Source: Marinobacter excellens HL-55 | GTDB taxonomy: Bacteria; Pseudomonadota; Gammaproteobacteria; Pseudomonadales; Oleiphilaceae | Assembly (NCBI GenBank): GCA_001314845.1 | Contig: LJZQ01000025.1 | Coordinates: 1 to 63,207, forward strand | Length of the DNA: 63,207 nucleotides | Direction of reading: 5' to 3' | Shown: in pieces, positions 58,262-63,207 of the stretch | Layout: every line of letters starts with the position of its first letter | How positions within the stretch are numbered: position 1 is the first letter of the stretch | Translations under genes and position numbers: made by a program | Notes under the pieces: generated by a model | What the model was told of the DNA's origin: nothing | Seen by the model: the letters and a program-made list of their open reading frames with translations, nothing else | Databases searched by the model: none

Positions 58262-58792
58262 TTATATTCTGAACCATGCTATTAGTCGAGAAATTAAACT
58301 AAGGTGTTCTGGTTCGACCTCGGACTCTTTTTTTAATTCAGCGGGCGTAACTACTACCCCGTGAACAATCTCCTTGCGCCCATTTAGATGCAGGAATAGA
58401 CGACCAATGACTGTGCGGTTATTTCCAGACGAAATGTAGTACTCATCGCCGACCTGGTAGAAAGACCAGTGGTCTTTTTCTTCGTCACTGACATAGTAAT
58501 CAGGATTTCTCTCTAAAGACTGAATATTTCCAACAGCCCTCTTGAGCCCCTGAAATGCGACATCCCTATTGCTTATAAAGTCAGCCTCAGAAGTTCCAGG
58601 GACTGGCTTCAACTGCCCCCAAGTCTTGCCACAATAATCGCGATGGGTTGTTCCCACAACTTTGGAAAGGTCCACACTTCCCACCTGAGGGTCTCCCACA
58701 TCGATACTGCGTGCGTCCAGGTAAGACAGAACATCATCGGAAAATGGGACAGTTTCAAGATCCACCCCCTCGAGAAAGGTGTTCCATGACAC
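58262..58792 (-). CDS. Unknown protein with ParB-like GNNR motif
   Basis: A 176-residue soluble protein without a recognised family. The segment YQVGDEYYISSGNNRTVIGR, followed by a hydrophobic helix, resembles the GxxR box of ParB/sulfiredoxin-fold proteins (a nucleotide-binding signature). The C-terminus is basic and ends LISRLIAWFRI. The GTG at 58792 has GGAGG eight bases upstream and is preferred to a TTG at 58798. It is the first of the four minus-strand single-gene units. Confidence 0.6.
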   Translation of the reverse strand: MSWNTFLEGVDLETVPFSDDVLSYLDARSIDVGDPQVGSVDLSKVVGTTHRDYCGKTWGQLKPVPGTSEADFISNRDVAFQGLKRAVGNIQSLERNPDYYVSDEEKDHWSFYQVGDEYYISSGNNRTVIGRLFLHLNGRKEIVHGVVVTPAELKKESEVEPEHLSLISRLIAWFRI

Positions 58793-59124
58793 TTTCAAAG
58801 CCTCCCCTTAGAACATAACACTGAAGCATTTAATGATCGTGCGCAGCATGACCTTTGATGTATGTTGAACTAAGCCGCCGCCGGAGCCAGCGGACAACGT
58901 ATAAGGATAAAGTAATTTTTGGACGGATGCTGGGACGGCAATCCGAGCTGGAGAAGTGCGTTTCGTCCTGATGTTCACCATAAAATGCCTCTTCCCTGGA
59001 TGGTTTGGGTCAGGCTACCTCGCTAATTCTGTCATTTCCAGTCACAACCCGAGTCGAAACCTAGCTCCTCCGGAACTGTAACGCTGGAAACCACCAGTAA
59101 CAGCGAGTACCCCGTCACTAGCCT
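58793..59124. other. 332-base region without a recognised gene
   Basis: Lies between the GNNR-motif gene and the IS91 remnant. I see no convincing reading frame. It may contain the lost end of the IS91-like element, whose termini I cannot place. Confidence 0.5.
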
Positions 59125-59490
59125 TCAGACTTTAATCCGGGGAATAAATTCCGCGCCTTCAAAGTGCAAGGTCTTATGACGCCGGCCCTCCAAGTAATCC
59201 TTGCATCTGAGCTTGATCCGGTCACCGTCCAGCGACACCAAACGACTTTTGCTGATGGCAATGCGATGGGTGTAACGGGCCTGGTAACCCACCACTATCT
59301 CTGCCTGGTTCAGGCAAGTGTCGGGCGTAAACCACCCAATCGTTCCGCATCACTTCGTTGCGCACACCATCAGGAATCAGGCAATGCACGTGAACATGGC
59401 GACTCTGGTTCCTCCCTGAGCATGAAGGACGCCGGTCATGCCCAGTTTTCCCTGCAAATATTTGCTTTCGGGCAGACTCTTTGCAAAAAA
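59125..59490 (-). pseudogene. Decayed IS91-family transposase fragment
   Basis: On the minus strand, pieces of an IS91-type transposase follow one another in different frames: ESKYLQGKLGMTGVLHAQG, then RNQSRHVHVHCLIPDG, then NDWVVYARHLPEPG, then ARYTHRIAISKSRLVSLDGD and GAEFIPRIKV before TGA at 59127. The order is that of the family (GKLG..AVLHTWG, HPHLHC, DWVVY, RYTHR.AIS). At least two frameshifts and an internal deletion separate them. It is a dead remnant; similarity was recognised by eye. Confidence 0.8.
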
Positions 59491-59500
59491 TAAACCGACA

Positions 59501-59532
59501 TAGACGAGTGACCCACACGGGTCACTCGTCTA
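59501..59532 (-). terminator. Perfect 14-bp hairpin after the directionality-factor-like gene
   Basis: TAGACGAGTGACCC (59501-59514) pairs with GGGTCACTCGTCTA (59519-59532) around ACAC. On the minus strand it starts 4 bases past the stop of the gene at 59536 and is followed about 10 bases later by TTTATTTTTTG. It is a likely terminator; the T tract is somewhat distant. Confidence 0.65.
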
Positions 59533-59535
59533 CCT

Positions 59536-60423
59536 CTATCCTGAAGCCGACCGATTTACGTCTAGATCTTTCCTCAGTTTTGACAATACCGTGGAAGTAT
59601 CCGGCGCGCCCTCCGCTGTATTAGCCGGAAAAAACTCTTCCACCAGCTGACTCATCTCATCGTCATCATACTCAAACAACGCATTCCCAAATCCCTTGGC
59701 CGCCGCCGTATCTAGCGCGGCCTGGTCAATGCCCTCCTCTGCCACCTTTTTGGCTGTTTCCTTCGCTTTCGCCACCGCTTCCTGCAATGACAGCCCTTCC
59801 TTGATTACCAAATCCACATAGAAAATGGGCGTTCGGCGGCTCTGTGTCGTGCTTTTGCCCCGTAGCTTCAGCTCCAGCGGCATGTAAGCCAGCAAGCCGC
59901 CGGACACTGCCTGGTAGTAGCTCAGCCGGGCCGCAAGCGTTCGGATACTGTTGTAACCAGTCGTGCGAAAGATAAAAGTGCCGAGATCATCGTCATTACC
60001 AATCTTCACGTTCAGGCGCCCATAGGGCTTGCACAAGCCACCTTTGCCGAACTCGCAGAGAGTTGGCCCAGGGCACGGCAACGACTGGACGCCTGATTGC
60101 GTCAGGCGCTTGCAGGTATCGCCGTTACCCACACACATGGGCCGACCGCTTTTCCGGTCGAACATGGTGTATTCAGCTCGAAGGTTGAGATCCGCCTCGT
60201 TGAACAACATGCGCACCGGAATGGTTCGCAGCTTGTTGTTGGGCGCGTCCTTCCTCAGCTCTTCATCAAGGGGGTGCAGTACCCAGCCATCCTTTTCCTG
60301 GATCTGGGAGGTGATGGTGAATTGATTGTCTTTTTGCGGCAGCCGGATGCCGTTCTTCTCAACGACCCGACCAATACTGATGCGCCCCAACACGGGAGGC
60401 GTGATGGCTAACCCTTTAATCAT
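59536..60423 (-). CDS. Recombination-directionality-factor-like cysteine-rich protein (plasmid/ICE family)
   Basis: A 295-residue protein of the kind often annotated hydrolase or metal-binding protein or gp3-like recombination directionality factor on integrative elements. Five cysteines form a probable metal site: C97, C104, C117, C123 and C131 in the stretch from MCVGNGDTCKR to GLCKPYGRL. After it comes FIFRTTGYNSIRTLAARLSYY, a conserved basic segment, then a Q/A-rich acidic tail. It follows the YqaJ gene by 60 bases including a hairpin. The role in excision is inferred from the family; the name is uncertain. Confidence 0.7.
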   Translation of the reverse strand: MIKGLAITPPVLGRISIGRVVEKNGIRLPQKDNQFTITSQIQEKDGWVLHPLDEELRKDAPNNKLRTIPVRMLFNEADLNLRAEYTMFDRKSGRPMCVGNGDTCKRLTQSGVQSLPCPGPTLCEFGKGGLCKPYGRLNVKIGNDDDLGTFIFRTTGYNSIRTLAARLSYYQAVSGGLLAYMPLELKLRGKSTTQSRRTPIFYVDLVIKEGLSLQEAVAKAKETAKKVAEEGIDQAALDTAAAKGFGNALFEYDDDEMSQLVEEFFPANTAEGAPDTSTVLSKLRKDLDVNRSASG

Positions 60424-60436
60424 GATGCTTCTCCTG

Positions 60437-60474
60437 AAAAAGGGCCACGGGGCACTCGTTACACCCGCGTGGCC
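60437..60474 (-). terminator. Stem-loop between YqaJ and directionality-factor-like genes
   Basis: GGCCACG and CGTGGCC (arms 60468-60474 and 60443-60449) extend into a GGG/CCC helix with a bulge. On the minus strand CTTTTT follows immediately. It is just ahead of the AGGAG of the next gene, so partial termination or attenuation within the operon is possible. Confidence 0.6.
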
Positions 60475-60483
60475 AAGGGGACA

Positions 60484-61485
60484 TTAGGCATGGATCAGAA
60501 ACCGGCGACTGCCCGGCTTGGTAAGGGGGTACTGCTCCAGCAACTGGGGCTGGTCTTTCAGTAGCTGTTTGGTGTTGAGGCCTACGGAATCCTTGCTCCG
60601 TTTCCAGCTCACGCTGCCACCCGGGAACGTGGCCTTGGAGGCCTCGCCCATGTGGCTTTGAATGCGCTGCTTCAGATGGGATTCCGTGGACTTGAGTGCT
60701 TCCATTTCAGAGCGAATCGCCAGCAGCTCGCTGAAAGCATCGGAAAGCTCCTTGCTCTCGCTGAAGTCCAGGGTCTCGCCTTGGTCTTCGGGGTATAGAT
60801 GGCGCAGCGCACGCTCCGCCGAAGCGGAACCATCCACCGGGGGTGGCGTATCCGTTTCCACGTAATCCCAGAACTGGCGTTCCAGTGTGATCAGCGCTTC
60901 GATCAGCTCTTCGTTTCGCTCGACTCGAAAGATCTTCAGTGACTGGCCACACAACAACACACAGACATCCGCCGCCTGCTTGCCCGTGACCGCCAACTGG
61001 TGCTGTACCTGGCACTGAATGTAGTCCGGCACACCGTCTTTCCAAAGACGCGCCCCAAACTCACCAGCGGTTTTGCATTCCAGGACTTGCACTTCGTCAT
61101 CAGCCACCACGGAATAATCCAGGTTGGCCAACATCCAGTGCTTGTCCGGATCAGGGTGCTGCAGCACCGCATTCACTCGCCGGACCTTACGGCCGGTTTG
61201 TCGGCTGTACTGCTCAGCCACAATGGGTTCCAGGATATGCCCCCAGTAGACCGGTGACTCCGGATCATCCGAGTCCGGTTTTGGCATGCCGGCATCTCGA
61301 CCGGTTTTGACCATCCAGAGCTCCAGTTGAGACTGGTATGGGTTCATGCCCACCGCTGCCGCAGCATCACTACTGCCAATGCCTTGTTTACGGACCTTCA
61401 GCCATTCATCACGGCTGAGGCCTTTGGTTGAAACCAGTCGCAGTGCTGGCCGTTGCTTGGGGAGTACGTTTGCGCTCATGCCCAT
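60484..61485 (-). CDS. YqaJ-type viral recombinase / lambda-exonuclease-fold nuclease
   Basis: A 333-residue exonuclease of the YqaJ/lambda Exo group, which resects double-strand ends for single-strand annealing. Signatures are RKQGIGSSDAAAAVGMNPY, VYWGHILEPIVAEQYSRQTG (catalytic Glu), ANLDYSVV (Asp) and VQVLECKTAGEF (ExK). The usual partner would be a RecT/Bet annealase, not seen within the window. GGAGG lies 8 bases before ATG 61485; a frame open to 61515 is not needed. It is part of a module of integrative elements with DUF932 upstream. Confidence 0.9.
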   Translation of the reverse strand: MGMSANVLPKQRPALRLVSTKGLSRDEWLKVRKQGIGSSDAAAAVGMNPYQSQLELWMVKTGRDAGMPKPDSDDPESPVYWGHILEPIVAEQYSRQTGRKVRRVNAVLQHPDPDKHWMLANLDYSVVADDEVQVLECKTAGEFGARLWKDGVPDYIQCQVQHQLAVTGKQAADVCVLLCGQSLKIFRVERNEELIEALITLERQFWDYVETDTPPPVDGSASAERALRHLYPEDQGETLDFSESKELSDAFSELLAIRSEMEALKSTESHLKQRIQSHMGEASKATFPGGSVSWKRSKDSVGLNTKQLLKDQPQLLEQYPLTKPGSRRFLIHA

Positions 61486-61504
61486 GGTGTTTTCCTCCAG
61501 ACAT

Positions 61505-61543
61505 AAAAAGCCCACCAGAGCGCGAGGCTCCGGTGGGCTTTAT
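61505..61543 (-). terminator. Rho-independent terminator of the DUF932 gene
   Basis: AAAGCCCACC (61507-61516) pairs with GGTGGGCTTT (61532-61541); an inner AGAGC/GCTCC helix extends the stem. On the minus strand TTTTT follows. It lies 27 bases past the DUF932 stop and just before the ribosome binding site of the YqaJ gene, so some read-through is likely. Confidence 0.78.
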
Positions 61544-61570
61544 GGCGGTTTTAGGGTTTGGGGATGGAAG

Positions 61571-62533
61571 TCAGGCCACAAGTGACATGGCCTGTTCGAG
61601 TGCGCGATTTTTGATGGAAGCGCCATTACCGAACCAGGCGGAATCGAGCCGGTGATCCACGGTTTTGGCGCGGCGTTGATGATCAATGAACTCGGTGACC
61701 GCATTCAGCAATCCATAAGCAGTGCCGTCCGACGATGCCAGTGTGGCGCCTATGCCCTCCCCTTCGTACAAGGACAGAGCCTTGGCCATGGACCGTTCGT
61801 TGGTTTTGCCAACGCCGGTACCGGAATCATCGGTGAACACCTTCAGGAAGTAATTCCGGGCCTCGGTGGTTTTCACCTTCCGCTCGCTCAGTGTTTTCAG
61901 GCGATACATGAAGTCGTCCCAGGCGGAGACAGAAATACCGAGCTGCTTCTTCACCAGGTCTGCATCGAAGGCCGTGTTGTGCTTCACCTTTACTGCATTG
62001 GCCGTGGAATCCTTTAAGGCCACAGCCAGGGTGTTGTTACACACCACCCGAATGCTGGTGAATTGGGCCGTCGTGGCCATGGTGCCATCACAGGCCGTAG
62101 CCAACAGGACGTAGGCGTTGGTTTGGTCATCACCCTTCAACACGCCGGATTGGCCGGTGCGAGCCAGTGCCCACATTTTCCGGCCGCCTTTCAGAACACC
62201 GGCGGTTTCCAGCTCAAAGCCAGAAACTTCCGTCAGGTCCCGGTAGAACTCCAGTATTTCTTCCGGCTGAACCACCTTGAAGCGATTGCCGACAACCGAA
62301 AGCGGCGCTTTGGTATCCGAGCGATACAGCACCTTGGAATCCGGGTAGGACAGGATCTCACCCAGGTTGCCACCGGAGTTGGTAACAAACCGCACCGGGC
62401 TTTCCTCAATCTGCCAATCCAGGCCAGCCTGCCTGGCCCAGACTTCCAGCGGTTGGTTGGAGGTCAGTTCGTTCCCCAGGCCATGCCAAGGGGTTTGGCC
62501 AACGTAGGCCATTTGCTCGATGAGATGGGCCAT
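61571..62533 (-). CDS. DUF932 domain protein (phage/plasmid-like)
   Basis: A 320-residue DUF932 protein. It starts MAHLIEQMAYVGQTPWHGLG, has VGNRFKVVQPEEILEFYRDL and the TSIRVVCNNTLAVALKDSTA block conserved in this family of plasmid and phage proteins. Its function is unknown. AAAGGAG precedes ATG 62533; the frame is open to 62725 but that part overlaps the zinc-ribbon gene. It begins 4 bases after the zinc-ribbon stop, so the two are co-transcribed, and it is followed by a terminator. Confidence 0.92.
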   Translation of the reverse strand: MAHLIEQMAYVGQTPWHGLGNELTSNQPLEVWARQAGLDWQIEESPVRFVTNSGGNLGEILSYPDSKVLYRSDTKAPLSVVGNRFKVVQPEEILEFYRDLTEVSGFELETAGVLKGGRKMWALARTGQSGVLKGDDQTNAYVLLATACDGTMATTAQFTSIRVVCNNTLAVALKDSTANAVKVKHNTAFDADLVKKQLGISVSAWDDFMYRLKTLSERKVKTTEARNYFLKVFTDDSGTGVGKTNERSMAKALSLYEGEGIGATLASSDGTAYGLLNAVTEFIDHQRRAKTVDHRLDSAWFGNGASIKNRALEQAMSLVA

Positions 62534-62537
62534 GGGG

Positions 62538-62906
62538 TTACTCCTTTGGGAATTTGGAAGTGGGGATATCGGTGGTCTCGTCTTCGGGCTCTGATTCTTT
62601 GCTGAAGGAATGGCCGCACTCCAGGCAGCGGAAATTATCCAGCACCTGCTCATCCAGCACGTCGCCCAGGATGATGCCAGCGGAGACACCCGTGACGCCG
62701 CCGAGCAAGCCGCCGATGACTGCACCGCCGATACCCGTTACAGGGCCTGCCATGGCACCTACCATCGCTCCGGTGCGGGCGCCTGCAATGGCAGACGCAT
62801 AGCCGCCATAAACGCCGGCTGCCGCACCGACGACACCAGCGGCTTTCTTGCCATAGTTGTTCTTGCCAATCCGTTCGGACAGGCACTTGGGGCATTGTTC
62901 GTTCAT
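62538..62906 (-). CDS. Zinc-ribbon protein with glycine-zipper membrane segment
   Basis: A 122-residue protein with half a zinc ribbon at each end, C5xxC8 (NEQCPKCLSER) and C94xxC97 (FRCLECGHSFS), flanking a 60-residue glycine/alanine-rich hydrophobic stretch (about 24-80) with repeated GxxxG patterns, which would form a membrane hairpin. The two cysteine pairs could meet if both ends are on the same side. Function unknown. The ribosome binding site AGAGG is inside the stem of a hairpin directly upstream. It is the first gene of the minus-strand module with DUF932 and YqaJ. Confidence 0.82.
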   Translation of the reverse strand: MNEQCPKCLSERIGKNNYGKKAAGVVGAAAGVYGGYASAIAGARTGAMVGAMAGPVTGIGGAVIGGLLGGVTGVSAGIILGDVLDEQVLDNFRCLECGHSFSKESEPEDETTDIPTSKFPKE

Positions 62907-63207
62907 GGGGAAATACCTCTGTGAATGGGAGGGAAGGCACCGTTGGTGCCCTGGTTCACAGAGGTGATATAGGTTTGAGATTAGTTCGAATAACCATGCC
63001 TGGCAGGGCCGTATCGAGGCGGATGAACTGATGATCCTGAACCTCGGACACTCCCGACAAGCGATCTACCGATCGACCGAGCTCATTGCGGTGCCCTGGT
63101 GGCCACATTGGTCGCAAAGCGAACGTTCAGGTAGGGGGAGAACTGTCGCTGGTGGCAAGATCTTTCATGGCACTCTGCGAAATCGTTTGAACCGATTGAC
63201 CGGGTCG
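62907..63207. other. Right-end region: leader hairpin, then nothing recognised
   Basis: 62907-62965 is the leader of the zinc-ribbon gene. From about 62970 to the window edge I found no reading frame I can support. A partial gene entering from the right is possible, but no family was recognised. Confidence 0.4.
62915..62965 (-). promoter_or_regulatory. Nested hairpin that hides the ribosome binding site of the zinc-ribbon gene
   Basis: ACCTCTGTGAA (62915-62925) and TTCACAGAGGT (62955-62965) are perfectly complementary over 11 bp, with a second hairpin GGCACC-GTT-GGTGCC at 62936-62950 inside. In the transcript the 3' arm contains AGAGG, the only candidate Shine-Dalgarno, 8 bases before the ATG. 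Folding would block translation until something opens it. Confidence 0.6.

Noticed and set aside
62970..63207. A possible 3' end of a minus-strand gene, including a CxxC segment (CDQCGHQG)
   Set aside because: The three minus frames each contain stops within a short distance and no family was recognised, so a gene call is not supported.
41000..63207. Search for a second copy of the tRNA-Arg 3' end as attR, and for a CRISPR array
   Set aside because: No repeat of the tRNA end and no regularly spaced repeat array was found by eye; a computed search could still find a diverged copy.

Overview
The window looks like chromosomal DNA of a marine gammaproteobacterium, most probably Marinobacter. The strongest marker is the 661-residue two-domain fatty acyl-CoA/aldehyde reductase at 33746-35731, which I recognise as the wax-ester reductase type known from Marinobacter. 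The mtnA/ubiG/mupP/yciK and motY/pyrC/rnt gene orders are shared with Pseudomonas and relatives. This assignment is by recognition; I ran no searches.

Positions 1-40700 are ordinary core genome. From left to right they hold: a minus-strand run of a Nudix CoA pyrophosphatase, gamma carbonic anhydrase, DUF1289 protein and purT; a second Nudix gene and a NIF3/CutA-like protein; purL divergent from mltF; recX, a DUF349 protein and a ComFB protein; a thiolase plus FadB/FadJ-type beta-oxidation pair; prc with an HTH protein; mtnA and a methylthioadenosine/SAH deaminase; ubiG-mupP-yciK-glutaredoxin-yaaA; rdgC; a PatZ-like acetyltransferase divergent from a histone-deacetylase-family protein; motY divergent from pyrC-rnt; the acyl-CoA reductase behind a tandem-palindrome control region; a pitrilysin-like M16 protease; and a TIGR04282/TIGR04283 pair.

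A tRNA-Arg(CCT) gene at 40745-40821 is followed at once by a P4-type integrase, and from there to the right edge the DNA looks acquired. The island holds: a small AT-rich module (unknown regulator-like protein, AlpA, and a Gp2-like protein with an HUH-type motif); a complete type I restriction-modification locus (hsdM, hsdS, hsdR and a YgjP-type metallopeptidase) that also contains a macro-domain gene fused translationally to hsdS and a DUF4411/ImmA-IrrE pair; a row of four unrelated minus-strand genes separated by hairpin-rich spacers, two of them with ribonuclease-like signatures (HEPN and PIN); a decayed IS91-family transposase; and a minus-strand recombination module (directionality-factor-like protein, YqaJ exonuclease, DUF932 protein and zinc-ribbon protein). 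I saw no second copy of the tRNA 3' end, so the far boundary of the island is probably outside the window, or several elements are nested.

The least explained part is 54690-58800: single-gene units in one orientation, each with its own structured spacer, next to restriction and toxin-like genes. They could be mobile cassettes or an undescribed defence cluster. Other points worth checking are the macro-domain insertion in the R-M operon, the paired operators upstream of the acyl-CoA reductase, a paired DnaA box next to an AT-rich stretch, and an RNA hairpin that hides a ribosome binding site at 62915-62965.
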